From Marinobacter lipolyticus (GTDB lineage: Bacteria; Pseudomonadota; Gammaproteobacteria; Pseudomonadales; Oleiphilaceae), in contig NZ_QTKT01000001.1 of the NCBI RefSeq assembly GCF_018424605.1, positions 458,914 to 522,913 on the forward strand: a DNA stretch of 64,000 bases. Direction: 5' to 3'. The notes beneath the pieces are model-generated. The model was not told where the DNA came from. It searched no databases and was given only the letters and a program-made list of their open reading frames with translations. Each line of letters opens with the position of its first letter. The first letter of the stretch is position 1. This document shows, piece after piece, positions 30,129 to 39,942 of this stretch. The translations under genes were made by a program, and so were the position numbers.

Positions 30129-31379
30129 TTACAGGCGGTCGAACAGGGACAGTCTCGACACCTGGGCGAAGGACTGTTGCGCCGCCTGCAGCACGAAGCT
30201 CTGGAAGCTCAGATTGCTGATCGCCTCGGCGTAGTCCACGTCCTGCAGCTGAGACCGGATTTCGTTGCTGTAAACCGACGAGTCCTCCAGGAACGACTGG
30301 GTGGATTCCACCGCGTTCATCCGCCCGCCGAGCTCGGTCTGCTTGAGCACGATGCTTTCCTGGGCGTTGTCCAGGTTGGTCAGCGAGTTGGCGATGAGAT
30401 CGTCATAGGCTTGCTGTCCGCCGGCTGCGGATTTATCGATGCTTTCCAGCCCGTAGATCAGCTTTTCAACGGTGGTGAAGACCGATTGTTTCTGAGCGGT
30501 TTTCAGGGTGAAATTCAACGGCGGCTTTCCAGCTTCGGGCGCGTCACCAAAGATCTCAAATTGCATACCTCGGAAAACGATGGGTTCCCCGCTGACAAAG
30601 GTTCCGACTTCCGGTAGCGAAGGATCTGGCGGGCCATCGCCATTTCGTGACGAGATTGCGTATGCGCCACTACTGTCAACCTCGACTACATAATCGATTT
30701 TAGAGCTTGCGTAGGCAGCATTAAAGGCATCTTGGTCGACCACAGCTCCCGATGATATCTGTGCGCCGTTAACATTGCTTGATGCGGCCTCCGCAAAAAA
30801 CGTCGGCTCGGCGGCTGCGACATCCACGAAAATACCCTTGCCGTGATCGCTGATCGGAACCGTCACACCATCGTCGATCTCCAGTACCCGCTGGCCTTCA
30901 TCGCCCTGGTACACCCAGTCTCCGGATACATTCTGAGAGAACGCCTGCTGGTTACCCTGGAACCCGCTGAAGATAAACTCACCGGACGCATCTTTCGTAT
31001 TGGCGATATTCGCCAATTGGCCCAGCCGCTCCTTCATTTCCGACGCCAGCGACTGGCGGTCGTTGGCGGACAGGGATCCGTTACCGGCCTGCACCGTCAG
31101 TTCCCGCACCCGCTGAATCACATCGATGGCGCTGCCCAGGGTACTTTCTTCCTGCTTCAGGCGGTTGTCCGCCAGCTGGGCATTGCGCTGGTAGGTCTCA
31201 ACCCGCCCCAGCTCCTGGTCAAGCTTGAGGATACGCGCCGCGGCCACCGGATCGTCCGAGGGTCGATTCACCCGCTTGCCGGTAGAGATCTGTTCCGAGG
31301 TCTTGTTCAGACCACTGTTGAGATCCTGAAGCCGGTTGATGCCGCCGGAGAACACCTGTTGTGATGAAATTCTGATCAT
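30129..31379 (-). CDS. flgL: Flagellar hook-filament junction protein FlgL
   Basis: The 416 residues have the flagellin-like N-terminal D0 region (MIRISSQQVFSGGINRLQDLN, with ISTGKRVNRPSDDPVAAARIL). The matching C-terminal helix ends SFQSFVLQAAQQSFAQVSRLSLFDRL. The middle (about residues 190-300) is surface-exposed and variable, and the DNA there is visibly less GC-rich. FlgL links hook to filament with FlgK. It is the last gene of the operon, 19 bp after flgK. Confidence 0.96.
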   Translation of the reverse strand: MIRISSQQVFSGGINRLQDLNSGLNKTSEQISTGKRVNRPSDDPVAAARILKLDQELGRVETYQRNAQLADNRLKQEESTLGSAIDVIQRVRELTVQAGNGSLSANDRQSLASEMKERLGQLANIANTKDASGEFIFSGFQGNQQAFSQNVSGDWVYQGDEGQRVLEIDDGVTVPISDHGKGIFVDVAAAEPTFFAEAASSNVNGAQISSGAVVDQDAFNAAYASSKIDYVVEVDSSGAYAISSRNGDGPPDPSLPEVGTFVSGEPIVFRGMQFEIFGDAPEAGKPPLNFTLKTAQKQSVFTTVEKLIYGLESIDKSAAGGQQAYDDLIANSLTNLDNAQESIVLKQTELGGRMNAVESTQSFLEDSSVYSNEIRSQLQDVDYAEAISNLSFQSFVLQAAQQSFAQVSRLSLFDRL

Positions 31380-31398
31380 GTCACATCACCTCTCTCTG

Positions 31399-33435
31399 TT
31401 ACCGGAAACTCTGCAACAGAGTGTTGAACAAATCCTGCGCCACGCTCACAACCTGAGCGGAAGCGTTATAGGCTGCCTGGTACTGAATGAGCTTCCCGGC
31501 CTCTTCATCCAGGTTCACCCCGGAGACCGATTCCCGCTGATTGGTTGACTGCTCCAGCAAGGTCTTGCCGGCGTCGCTGTCAAGCTGGCTCTGGCGGGTC
31601 TTTACCCCGACCGCCTCCACCAGACCGGCATACCCCTCAGTGAAGCTCTGAGTGCCGCGGTTCATGGTATTGGCGGTGCCGAGCGCCGCGAGAAACTCAG
31701 CATTGCGATTGTCGGATACCCCATTCTTGTTAAAGTCGATGGTAAAGACATCCCCGTCCGCCGGGTTACCTGAAATCTCAAACTGGAAACCCTGGTATTC
31801 TGCGCCATCGCGTGGATCTTCACTGAACAGCTTGTTGGAAATGCCGGGCTGGTATGGTTTCGGACCGACAAGGGGCGTTGCGCTTCCTGTGTTATCGAAT
31901 ACGCTGTAGGACAAATTGCCAGAACCATCATCAGTAAAACGCACTTCTAAAGGGCCATTGCTCAGCTCGCCCTCGGTACGGAACGACGGCAACAAGGAGT
32001 TAGTGAACGGATTGCGAACGGCCAGCATTTTGCCCTGATTGATTTTCGCGGTCCCGCTGTTCCCGAGATCGGACTCCGCCCGAACCGGGCTGGCGAACGC
32101 CAGATCCTCTTCCCGCTGCACTTCAAGGCCCATGTTGGCGGCCGCGTTGCGGGTCGGCTGAATGAGGTATTTGTCGCCCGCATTGAAGGTGCCACCCTCA
32201 ATGCGGATGTTGAAGCCCGGCATCGAAATCTCGGACTCCACCGGATCCGGCAAACGCCCCTGATTGACCGGCTGACCAGTTTCATTGTCAATCAATTCAT
32301 AGTTGCGCCCATCGCCGCTGAACTGCAACGTCCAGCTGCCTGCCTCGAGGACCTGGCTGTCGGTGATTTCCACCGCCAGTTGCGCGTCTTTGGGCACCTG
32401 GTTGTTGGCATCGGCAATGACCCGCCCGCGCTGTGCCGCCAGATCGTTGATGTCGGTAAAGAATCGACCGCCAAGCTCACCCTCGAGATCCAGGCCGATT
32501 TCGTGCTGATGATTCATGGTGTCGGACAGTGCAATGGCTACCCGCCCCAGCTCGTCAAAAGCCGGCTTCAGGGCTTCCGCTTCGAAACGGCGCAAACCGC
32601 CGAGCTTGCCGCCGTTGATCTGGTTATCCACCACCAGCGTGCGGCCACCGTTGCGTAACGTGAACTCCAGCGAAGTGGGGTCTGCGGTATTCTCGCGGGT
32701 ACCAAATTCTGCCGCGTTACTGCCCACCACCAGCGACAATCCGTTGTTCAGGGACACATTTACCTGACTGCCTTCGGTTGGGGTGACCTTGATACCCACC
32801 AGCTCGGACAGCTCACGCAACGCCTCGTCACGCTTATCAAGCAGTTCATTGGGCATCTTGCCCTCGGCCAGCCCCGGTGATTCGGAAATCGCCAGGTTCA
32901 GCTCGGCAATGCTTTTCAGCAGCGTATTGGCGTCTTTCACGCCTTGCTGCATCTGGGTTTTCACCGCCTCGCGCTGCTGGATGAACTCCTGGTTCAGCGC
33001 CTGGAAACGGTTCACCACCTGCTGCGCCTCGCTCAGCACAAGCTGACGCTGGGGCAGCGAAGCCGGGTCTTCCGCCGCGTTCTGAAGACTGGCAAAGAAA
33101 TTGTTCAGGGCATCGCTGAGCCCGGTCGTCTCACTACCCAGCAGGTTGTCCAGGCGGCTGAGCTCAGAGTTGAGAGTTTGCTGTTCGCCGTAAAGCGTGG
33201 TGTCTTCCCGCAGCTGCTGGGACAGGAATTCGTTGGCCAGCCGGCGGATATTGGTCACACTGACACCGCTGCCAATGGAACCTGCGCCGGTGCGCTGTGC
33301 CGGCTGGGTGCCGAATTGCACTTCCTGACGGCTGTAGCCCGGCGTGTTCGCGTTGGTGATGTTGTTACCGGTGGTGTTCAACGCCGTCTGATGGCTAAGG
33401 ATGCCTGTCAGACCAATACCGATCAGTCCTGCCAT
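31399..33435 (-). CDS. flgK: Flagellar hook-associated protein FlgK
   Basis: The 678 residues begin with the axial family motif LSHQTALNTTGNNITNANTPGYSRQEV. They end in a D0 helix (LDEEAGKLIQYQAAYNASAQVVSVAQDLFNTLLQSFR). The long central part contains two or more exposed domains, above the ~550 residues common in enterics but typical for marine polar flagella. It is the first junction protein on the hook. It starts 6 bp after flgJ. Confidence 0.96.
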   Translation of the reverse strand: MAGLIGIGLTGILSHQTALNTTGNNITNANTPGYSRQEVQFGTQPAQRTGAGSIGSGVSVTNIRRLANEFLSQQLREDTTLYGEQQTLNSELSRLDNLLGSETTGLSDALNNFFASLQNAAEDPASLPQRQLVLSEAQQVVNRFQALNQEFIQQREAVKTQMQQGVKDANTLLKSIAELNLAISESPGLAEGKMPNELLDKRDEALRELSELVGIKVTPTEGSQVNVSLNNGLSLVVGSNAAEFGTRENTADPTSLEFTLRNGGRTLVVDNQINGGKLGGLRRFEAEALKPAFDELGRVAIALSDTMNHQHEIGLDLEGELGGRFFTDINDLAAQRGRVIADANNQVPKDAQLAVEITDSQVLEAGSWTLQFSGDGRNYELIDNETGQPVNQGRLPDPVESEISMPGFNIRIEGGTFNAGDKYLIQPTRNAAANMGLEVQREEDLAFASPVRAESDLGNSGTAKINQGKMLAVRNPFTNSLLPSFRTEGELSNGPLEVRFTDDGSGNLSYSVFDNTGSATPLVGPKPYQPGISNKLFSEDPRDGAEYQGFQFEISGNPADGDVFTIDFNKNGVSDNRNAEFLAALGTANTMNRGTQSFTEGYAGLVEAVGVKTRQSQLDSDAGKTLLEQSTNQRESVSGVNLDEEAGKLIQYQAAYNASAQVVSVAQDLFNTLLQSFR

Positions 33436-33441
33436 ATCCTG

Positions 33442-34437
33442 TTACTCCTCAGCCTCTGACGCACCCATCGAGAGTGTCATCAGGGAATCGCCGTTCATGA
33501 TGCGGCGGATTTTCGCGCCGTATTCCGGATCCGTAGCGTAACCGGCATCCTGGAGTTTCTGTGCAAACACTTCCGGCTGGTCAGCGCTTGCCAGCACGTC
33601 GCGGTAGCGCGGGTTCGACTCAAGGAAGGCCACGTAGTCGCGGAAACTGGACTCGTAATCCGGGTAAGCACGGAACGCAGCCCGCTCACTCATTGGCACG
33701 CCCTCACGGTATTCCGTGGTGGCAATCTCTACCGCCTCACCCTGCCAGCGATGATCCGCTTTGATACCGAACAGGTTGTGACTGGGCTCCCCATCACCAC
33801 CTTCAATCATGTGCTTGCCCCAACCGGTTTCGAGCGCAGCCTGCGCCACCATCAGTCGCGGATCGATACCGCTGTCACGGGCCACCCGCTCGGCCATGGG
33901 CAACAGGGTCTGCACAAACTGTTCCGGGCTGCTGAATCGCTGCGGCAGCGGTTCGGAAACCGGGGATGCCGGTACCTCCGGTGCGCGGTCAGATTGCGCC
34001 ACCTGATCCACTTCCCGGACCCTTTCGGGCAACTTCGCCGAGATCGCCGGGACACTGCGGTCGTAATCCGCCAGCGTGGCCTTGTGGCCGGAGAGCTTGT
34101 CGCCCTCCTCGTTCATGCCGGGAATCTGACGGCTCAATTGCCGCACCAGCGCCTCCGCCAGGCCGGTGCCCTGCTTCTCCGACAGGCTCAGGCTGAGCTG
34201 GTTGTCGAACATATCCCGGTAATGCTGGGATTCATTGCTGTTCAGGTAATTGTCCTCGCCGAACACATCGCCGGCCTTGCGCATGGACTTCAGCATCTCA
34301 CCCAGGAACAGACTCTCGAACTGACGGGCCACTTCTTCGAGCGCGGCTTTCTTGTCCGTTCTTGCCTGGTTCTTGAGTTCGTTAAGGCCACTGAAATCGG
34401 TGTAGATTCGGGCCTGTTGAATGCTGGAGTCCTGCAT
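33442..34437 (-). CDS. flgJ: Flagellar rod-assembly protein and peptidoglycan hydrolase FlgJ
   Basis: This is a two-domain protein of 331 residues. The N-terminal rod-capping domain (about 10-110) has ARQFESLFLGEMLKSMRKAGD. The C-terminal glucosaminidase-type domain (about 175-325) has MVAQAALETGWGKHM, with its catalytic Glu, and NLFGIKADHRW. It opens a path for the rod through peptidoglycan. The codon before the chosen ATG is an in-frame GTG. AGGTGG precedes the start. It is 8 bp after flgI. Confidence 0.96.
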   Translation of the reverse strand: MQDSSIQQARIYTDFSGLNELKNQARTDKKAALEEVARQFESLFLGEMLKSMRKAGDVFGEDNYLNSNESQHYRDMFDNQLSLSLSEKQGTGLAEALVRQLSRQIPGMNEEGDKLSGHKATLADYDRSVPAISAKLPERVREVDQVAQSDRAPEVPASPVSEPLPQRFSSPEQFVQTLLPMAERVARDSGIDPRLMVAQAALETGWGKHMIEGGDGEPSHNLFGIKADHRWQGEAVEIATTEYREGVPMSERAAFRAYPDYESSFRDYVAFLESNPRYRDVLASADQPEVFAQKLQDAGYATDPEYGAKIRRIMNGDSLMTLSMGASEAEE

Positions 34438-34445
34438 CACGCCAC

Positions 34446-35543
34446 CTAGATCACAATCAGCTCGGCGCGCAGCGCACCGGCCTGTTTGAGGGCTTCGAGA
34501 ACGGCCATCACGTCACCGGGGGCGGCGCCCACCTGGTTAACGGCCTGCACAATCTCATTCAACGTTACCGCCGGGCCGAACTGGAACATGCGGGCCGGGT
34601 CTTCGGTAATGGCAATCTGTGAGTTCGGCACGATCGCCGTGTCGCCGCCGGCAAACGGATTGGGCTGCTCCACGTTCGGGTTCTCTTCGATGGTCACCGT
34701 CAGGTTGCCGTGGGTCACCGCCGCCGGGCTGACCTTCACGTTCTGGCCCACCACGATGGTGCCGGTGCGGCTGTTGATCACCACTTTCGCGGCATCCTCC
34801 GCAGGGTTAACTTCGATGTTCTCCAGAATCGACAGAAAGCTCACCCGCTGATTGACGTCGCGGGGTGCCTTTACCGACACCGAGGTGGCGTCATGGGCAT
34901 ACGCCATGTCTGGGCCGAGGGTGCCGTTGATTGCCTCAACAACGCGCCGGGCGGTCGTAAAATCCGCACGCAGCAGATTAAACGTAATGGTGTCGCCCTT
35001 GCTGAACGGCGAAACGACTTCCTGCTCGATGGTGGCGCCGTTGGGAATGCGCCCGACCGACGGCACGTTCACGGTGATCCGTGACCCGTCCTGGCCCTGG
35101 GCGCCGAAACCACCCACGACGAGACTGCCCTGAGCCATGCCGTATACCTGCCCATCCGCACCCTTGAGCGGCGTCATCAGCAGCGTGCCGCCACGAAGGC
35201 TGTCCGCATTGCCGATCGACGACACCGTAATGTCCATTTCCTGGCCGGGCTTGGCGAACGGCGGCAGGGTCGCGCTCACTGTTACCGCGGCCACGTTGGC
35301 CAGATTCGGGTTCACGCCCTCAGGCAGGGTGACGCCGAACTGGTTCATCATGTTACGAAAGGTCTGGTTGGTGAACGGCGCTTTATCACCGGTACCGTCC
35401 AGGCCCACCACCAGGCCATAGCCAACGAGCTGGTTGTTACGCACGCCCTTGATGCGCGCCAGATCCTTCAGCCGATCGGCCAACACCGGTGACGCCACCA
35501 CGGACAACGCCAGAACGACAACCCAGAAACGGATCATCCTCAT
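34446..35543 (-). CDS. flgI: Flagellar P-ring protein FlgI
   Basis: The protein has 365 residues with a Sec signal ending VVASPVLA, then [32 protein letters not shown], the FlgI start signature. It also has [25 protein letters not shown]. It forms the periplasmic bushing around the rod. I take the ATG that overlaps the flgH stop codon as ATGA; other ATGs two codons down and four codons up are possible. Confidence 0.96.
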   Translation of the reverse strand: MRMIRFWVVVLALSVVASPVLADRLKDLARIKGVRNNQLVGYGLVVGLDGTGDKAPFTNQTFRNMMNQFGVTLPEGVNPNLANVAAVTVSATLPPFAKPGQEMDITVSSIGNADSLRGGTLLMTPLKGADGQVYGMAQGSLVVGGFGAQGQDGSRITVNVPSVGRIPNGATIEQEVVSPFSKGDTITFNLLRADFTTARRVVEAINGTLGPDMAYAHDATSVSVKAPRDVNQRVSFLSILENIEVNPAEDAAKVVINSRTGTIVVGQNVKVSPAAVTHGNLTVTIEENPNVEQPNPFAGGDTAIVPNSQIAITEDPARMFQFGPAVTLNEIVQAVNQVGAAPGDVMAVLEALKQAGALRAELIVI

Positions 35544-36241
35544 AACGGCCACCACTCACTGTTGAAGAAGCGCGCCAGCCAGCCCATCTGATTGGCCTGA
35601 TCGAAATCACCGGTGCCGCCGTAGGCAAAGCGGGCATCCGCGATGCGGTTCGATGCCACGGTATTGTCCGGAGCGATATCCTGGGGACGGACCAGGCCCG
35701 TCAAACGGATGTATTCATCTCCGTTGGTCAACGACAACCATTTTTCTCCACGGATGTGCAGCACGCCGTTGGGCAGCACTTCCGTGACCGTGACGGTAAT
35801 GCTGCCGGCAAGACTGTTGCTCTGATCCGCTTCCGCCGAGCCTTCGAAATCCCGCTCATGCTGCAGATCGGTGTTTACATCGAGGCCGGTCTTGCCCAGC
35901 AGTTCGGCGGCCAGAAGAGACACTTCCTGGTCCTTGGTAATGCTGGTTTCCGCGTTCTTGCTCGCCCGCGTTGATTCCTCAAGCGTCACCGTCAGCACAT
36001 CGCCCACGTTCAGCGCCACGGTATCGCCATAGAGGTTATGGTTGCGTGATGTCTGAAAGATGGCGCCGGAATGCGGGTCACGCTGCATCATGGCTTCAGC
36101 TCTCACCGGCGCGTAGGCAGGATCATCCGGGATTGCCCGTGGCCGGCTCATGGCAGTGCATCCCTGCAGCACGATCAGAACTCCCACCAGCGCCAGGGCA
36201 CTGACAGGTGTTCCGCTTTTGGTCATCGCGATGCGTTTCAT
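35540..36241 (-). CDS. flgH: Flagellar L-ring lipoprotein FlgH
   Basis: The 233 residues have a signal and lipobox LQGC (Cys near 28). [30 protein letters not shown] and [25 protein letters not shown], both family blocks, follow. It forms the outer membrane ring. It is 30 bp after flgG and coupled to flgI. Confidence 0.96.
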   Translation of the reverse strand: MKRIAMTKSGTPVSALALVGVLIVLQGCTAMSRPRAIPDDPAYAPVRAEAMMQRDPHSGAIFQTSRNHNLYGDTVALNVGDVLTVTLEESTRASKNAETSITKDQEVSLLAAELLGKTGLDVNTDLQHERDFEGSAEADQSNSLAGSITVTVTEVLPNGVLHIRGEKWLSLTNGDEYIRLTGLVRPQDIAPDNTVASNRIADARFAYGGTGDFDQANQMGWLARFFNSEWWPL

Positions 36242-36271
36242 GTCTTATCCCCTCAGCAAACCGGGAACCGG

Positions 36272-37060
36272 TTAACCGATATTATTCGTAATGAACTGCA
36301 GCATCTGGTCGGTGGCGGAAACCACCTTGGAGTTCATTTCATATGCCCGCTGGGTGGTGATCATGCTGACCAGCTCTTCCACAACCTCAACGTTGGATGA
36401 CTCCACCATACCCTGCTCGAGGCTGCCCAGCCCGCCAATCCCGGGCTCACCTTCCGCGGGATCGCCGCTGGCATTGGTCGCCTTGTACAGGTTGTTACCG
36501 ATGGCCTGCAGGCCCTGCGGGTTGATGAAATCCACCAGGGTTATCTCCCCCAGATTGACCGGGGCCGCCTGATCGTCCACTACCGCCGACACCGTGCCGT
36601 CTTTACCAATGGTGACGTTGGTGGCGTTTTCGGGAATATTGATGTTCGGTTCCAGCGTGTAGCCGTCCGGATTCACGATGTCGCCGTCAGCGTTGAGCTG
36701 AAACTGGCCATCGCGGGTGTAGGCAATCTGGCCGTCCGGCAGCAGAATCTGCATAAAACCCCGGCCATTCACCGCCAGATCCAGCGGCTGCTCCGTCACT
36801 TCCAGGTTGCCCTGGGAAAACTGCTTGGTGGTGCCCACCACCCGCACACCGGTACCCAGCTGCAGCCCGGAGGGCAGTTCCGAATTCTGGGTGTTCATAC
36901 CCCCCGGCTGCCGGTTGATCTGATACAGCAGATCCTGAAACACCGCGCGGTCTTTTTTGAAACCGGTGGTGTTCACGTTGGCCAGGTTGTTGGAAATGGT
37001 GGACATCTTGGTGTCCTGAGCGCTTAACCCGGTTTTGCTGACCCAAAGTGCTGGATGCAT
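36272..37060 (-). CDS. flgG: Flagellar distal rod protein FlgG
   Basis: The 262 residues start MHPALWVSKTGLSAQDTKMSTISNNLANVNTTGFKK and end in the axial helix EELVSMITTQRAYEMNSKVVSATDQMLQFITNNIG. This is the usual FlgG length. The start at 37060 has AAGGAG seven bases before it; an earlier in-frame ATG adds 19 non-homologous residues. It forms the distal rod. Confidence 0.97.
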   Translation of the reverse strand: MHPALWVSKTGLSAQDTKMSTISNNLANVNTTGFKKDRAVFQDLLYQINRQPGGMNTQNSELPSGLQLGTGVRVVGTTKQFSQGNLEVTEQPLDLAVNGRGFMQILLPDGQIAYTRDGQFQLNADGDIVNPDGYTLEPNINIPENATNVTIGKDGTVSAVVDDQAAPVNLGEITLVDFINPQGLQAIGNNLYKATNASGDPAEGEPGIGGLGSLEQGMVESSNVEVVEELVSMITTQRAYEMNSKVVSATDQMLQFITNNIG

Positions 37061-37144
37061 GGTTTTACTCCTTGCCGCGGGGGTCGTAAGGGCGGCCATT
37101 GTTTGCCGCTTTTTCACCCTACCGCCGCATAGTGCTGTGGTTTA

Positions 37145-37897
37145 TCAGAGGTTCTGCAACAGCCGTGCCGAAGCCTCGGAATTCTCTTTTGCGGTGCTCA
37201 TTACCTTCACCTGCATCTCGTACTGCCGCGACAGTTGCAGATTGGCGATCATCTCTTCCACCGCATTGACATTGGAGCTTTCCAGGAACCCGGAGGCCAC
37301 CCGCAAGGCAGCGTCCGGCGGCTCAGGGCCGTCGAGCGCCTGGTCCGGTTTGCGTCGAATGTAACCGTCTTCGCCCTTCTCGAGCGCTTCAGGGGGAGGA
37401 TTCACCAGCTTGAGGCGGTCGATTTCCACCAGCTGATCCGGCGAACCGCCCACCGGTACGATGGAGATCGTGCCGTCGGCACCCACCTGCAGGTTATCGA
37501 AAGGCGGCAGCGCAACCGGGCCACCGTTGCCCATCACCATGTCGCCGTTGGCATTGCGGAGCAGGCCGTTCACATCGATCTGGAGGCTGCCGGAACGGGT
37601 AAACACTTCCTCGCCACGCTGGTTCTGCACCGCCAGCCAGCCTTCACCGTCCACGGCAACATCCATCTTGCGGCCGGTTTCCATCAACGCGCCTGCGGAA
37701 AGATCCGTGCCGGGGCGTTCGGTCATGGCGTAGGCTCGGGTCGGGTGATGCTCTCCAAAGACCGGCATACTGCGGGCCTGGGCGAAGTCTTTCTTGAACC
37801 CTGTGGTGCTGACGTTAGCCAGGTTATTGGCGTGCGCACGCTGGGCCAGCATGTTCTGCTTGGCGCCAGACATTCCAATATAAAGGGCTTTATCCAT
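37145..37897 (-). CDS. flgF: Flagellar proximal rod protein FlgF
   Basis: The 250 residues begin MDKALYIGMSGAKQNMLAQRAHANNLANVSTTGFKK. They contain DVAVDGEGWLAVQNQRGEEVFTRSGSLQ and end VMSTAKENSEASARLLQNL. It builds the proximal rod in a handful of copies per flagellum. Its ribosome binding site (CAGGAG) lies inside a long hairpin formed with the end of the flgE-flgF gap, described separately. Confidence 0.96.
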   Translation of the reverse strand: MDKALYIGMSGAKQNMLAQRAHANNLANVSTTGFKKDFAQARSMPVFGEHHPTRAYAMTERPGTDLSAGALMETGRKMDVAVDGEGWLAVQNQRGEEVFTRSGSLQIDVNGLLRNANGDMVMGNGGPVALPPFDNLQVGADGTISIVPVGGSPDQLVEIDRLKLVNPPPEALEKGEDGYIRRKPDQALDGPEPPDAALRVASGFLESSNVNAVEEMIANLQLSRQYEMQVKVMSTAKENSEASARLLQNL

Positions 37898-37902
37898 GGG
37901 AA

Positions 37903-37948
37903 AACTCCTGCCGGAATTTTGACTGTTTCCAGTCTTCCTGCAGGAGTT
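37903..37948 (-). promoter_or_regulatory. Three-tier hairpin sequestering the flgF ribosome binding site
   Basis: On the minus-strand transcript, AACTCCTGC (37948-37940) pairs perfectly with GCAGGAGTT (37911-37903), nine base pairs that include the flgF Shine-Dalgarno. Inside lie GGAA/TTCC and GACTG-GAAA-CAGTC, a five-pair stem closed by a GNRA tetraloop. The flgF ATG is six bases beyond the hairpin. No T-run follows, so it does not look like a standard terminator. It may limit flgF translation or protect flgE mRNA. Confidence 0.7.
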
Positions 37949-37971
37949 GTGCCAGAATTACGATTCAGACA

Positions 37972-39915
37972 TTATCGGAGGTTGATGATGGTCTGAGTGA
38001 CCGCATCGGAGGTTTCGATGGTCTTGGCGTTGGCCTGATAGTTGCGCTGGGCGATGATCAGATTTACCAGCTCTGCCGATAGATCCACGTTGGAATCCTC
38101 AACGGAACTGGCCTTGATGGAGCCCAGAGTGCCGGTGTCCGGCGCACCGATGATCGGCTGGCCCGATTCAAAGGTTTCCACCCAGGTGGTCTCCCCCACC
38201 GGTGACAGGCCATCGGTATTGTTGAACGCCGCCAGGGCAACCTGGCCAAGCTCTTTCGACTGACCATTGGTATAGCGGGCAAAAAGAATACCCTGGTCGG
38301 ACACGTCCAGACCGGAGAGGCGCCCGGTGGTGTAGCCGTTTTGGCGTTGATCGTTGACTCCGAACGTGCTGCCATACTGGGTCGTATTACCGAGGTCAAT
38401 GACGAAAGCAGAGCTGTTCAACGGTTCGGATATTGGGCTGGTGACCTTAGAAGGATCACTAGGAGCTCCGGCTGCGCCATTCGGCCTTCCATTCGGATCT
38501 TTTGGTTCCCAGTCGGTAACGATGATCTCGCCGTTAGGATCATTGTTTACGCTAAGAAGCTCCCCGTCTTGATTAAATGTCGCTGTGTATGGGTTTTCCT
38601 CAGTACCGCCTACATATTCTCCATCAATCTGGAGATAAACTGACCACTGACTCTGACCCACCGCAGCCCCTGAGGGCGGTTCCTTTACGAAAAACTGGGT
38701 TAACTCATGAGAGTTACCGAGACTGTCGTATATGGTGCTTGACGTAGCATGGTTGTAAGTACGTTGGTCGATCGGGTTAAACTCATTTGTGATTATTGGA
38801 TCAACAGACCCTGCATTAAATGCTCCCTCTGCGAAACCAGGATCATTAGTTGCAGAGCCATCGGTTTCAATAGAGGAAACTCTGCTATCGGCCTGCACAG
38901 TACTAAGAGTGCCATAAGCCAGATCAAGTTGCTGGGAGCTAGTGTTGTCACTATTAACCGAAATGTCGAGTGTCTGCCCCCGGCTATCTCGAACAATCAG
39001 GTTTTCCCCATCGGCTTCGGCGCTAATAGTTTTGGGGCTCCCGAAGTTTGCGTTATTGATTGCTGACGCCAAGCTTGCGACATCCGTTATACCGGGATCG
39101 TCCAACGTAAACGGCGTACTACCATTTACCGCAAGGGAAAACTCGAAGCCCGTGTCACTCAGCGCTTGAGCGAGTGGGGTGAGTGTTGGGGACGTCGCTC
39201 CTGAAATTGTGGTCTCAGTTCTCGCGGACGCACTCAATACCTTTTGCTCGTTAAGCTTATTTGCTATGAAGTCTGCTCCCTGACCAGGCGACAAAGAAGT
39301 AGGCATCGATACGAGCGAAGAACTCGTTCCGTCGCGGTAACCAATCGTAAATGCATCGCCAAGGACATTGTTGAGGGGTATATCTGCGCCAAGACTGACT
39401 ACCCGATTCTCCAGGACCTCCTCTCGCGAATCTAAGTTCAGATCTGAGCGCAAGCTAGTCGTGCGCCGTGGCGCCAGGTTGTCGGTCTCAACCTGCAGGT
39501 CGCCGCGGATACCGGAGAGGTTGCCATCGGCATCCGCCGTGTAACCCTGTACCCGCATGTTCTGGTTGTTGGTGACAAACCCGTCTTTATCCAGGCCAAA
39601 CTGACCGGCCCGGGAATAGCGGATCTCGCCGCCATTGTTGAGAATAAAGAAGCCGTCACCGTTGATCGCCATGTCCAGGCCGTTATCGGTGAAGCTGATG
39701 TTGCCCTGCCCGAATGACTGCTTCACGTCCTGAACGCGAACACCGTCGCCCACCGGGTTGGTACCGGAGCTCAGGAAGCCGCTGGCATACAGATCGCCGA
39801 ATTGCGCCTTACTGCCCTTGAAGCCAACGGTGCTGGCATTGGCAATGTTGTTACCGGTGACATCCAGATCAACGGACGCTGCCCTCAAACCGCTAAGCCC
39901 TGTGTTAAAAGCCAT
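37972..39915 (-). CDS. flgE: Flagellar hook protein FlgE (long form)
   Basis: The 647 residues are longer than the ~400 of enteric FlgE. The N-terminus AFNTGLSGLRAASVDLDVTGNNIANASTVGFKGSKAQFGDLYASGF and C-terminus NVDLSAELVNLIIAQRNYQANAKTIETSDAVTQTIINLR are conserved axial D0 segments. The middle (about residues 150-500, DNA 38400-39470) encodes exposed domains. Its base composition is markedly richer in A+T (about 45% GC in a sampled 120-bp stretch, against about 57-67% in samples outside it). It forms the universal-joint hook. Confidence 0.95.
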   Translation of the reverse strand: MAFNTGLSGLRAASVDLDVTGNNIANASTVGFKGSKAQFGDLYASGFLSSGTNPVGDGVRVQDVKQSFGQGNISFTDNGLDMAINGDGFFILNNGGEIRYSRAGQFGLDKDGFVTNNQNMRVQGYTADADGNLSGIRGDLQVETDNLAPRRTTSLRSDLNLDSREEVLENRVVSLGADIPLNNVLGDAFTIGYRDGTSSSLVSMPTSLSPGQGADFIANKLNEQKVLSASARTETTISGATSPTLTPLAQALSDTGFEFSLAVNGSTPFTLDDPGITDVASLASAINNANFGSPKTISAEADGENLIVRDSRGQTLDISVNSDNTSSQQLDLAYGTLSTVQADSRVSSIETDGSATNDPGFAEGAFNAGSVDPIITNEFNPIDQRTYNHATSSTIYDSLGNSHELTQFFVKEPPSGAAVGQSQWSVYLQIDGEYVGGTEENPYTATFNQDGELLSVNNDPNGEIIVTDWEPKDPNGRPNGAAGAPSDPSKVTSPISEPLNSSAFVIDLGNTTQYGSTFGVNDQRQNGYTTGRLSGLDVSDQGILFARYTNGQSKELGQVALAAFNNTDGLSPVGETTWVETFESGQPIIGAPDTGTLGSIKASSVEDSNVDLSAELVNLIIAQRNYQANAKTIETSDAVTQTIINLR

Positions 39916-39942
39916 AATTCACCTCGTGGTTGTGCACCGGTA

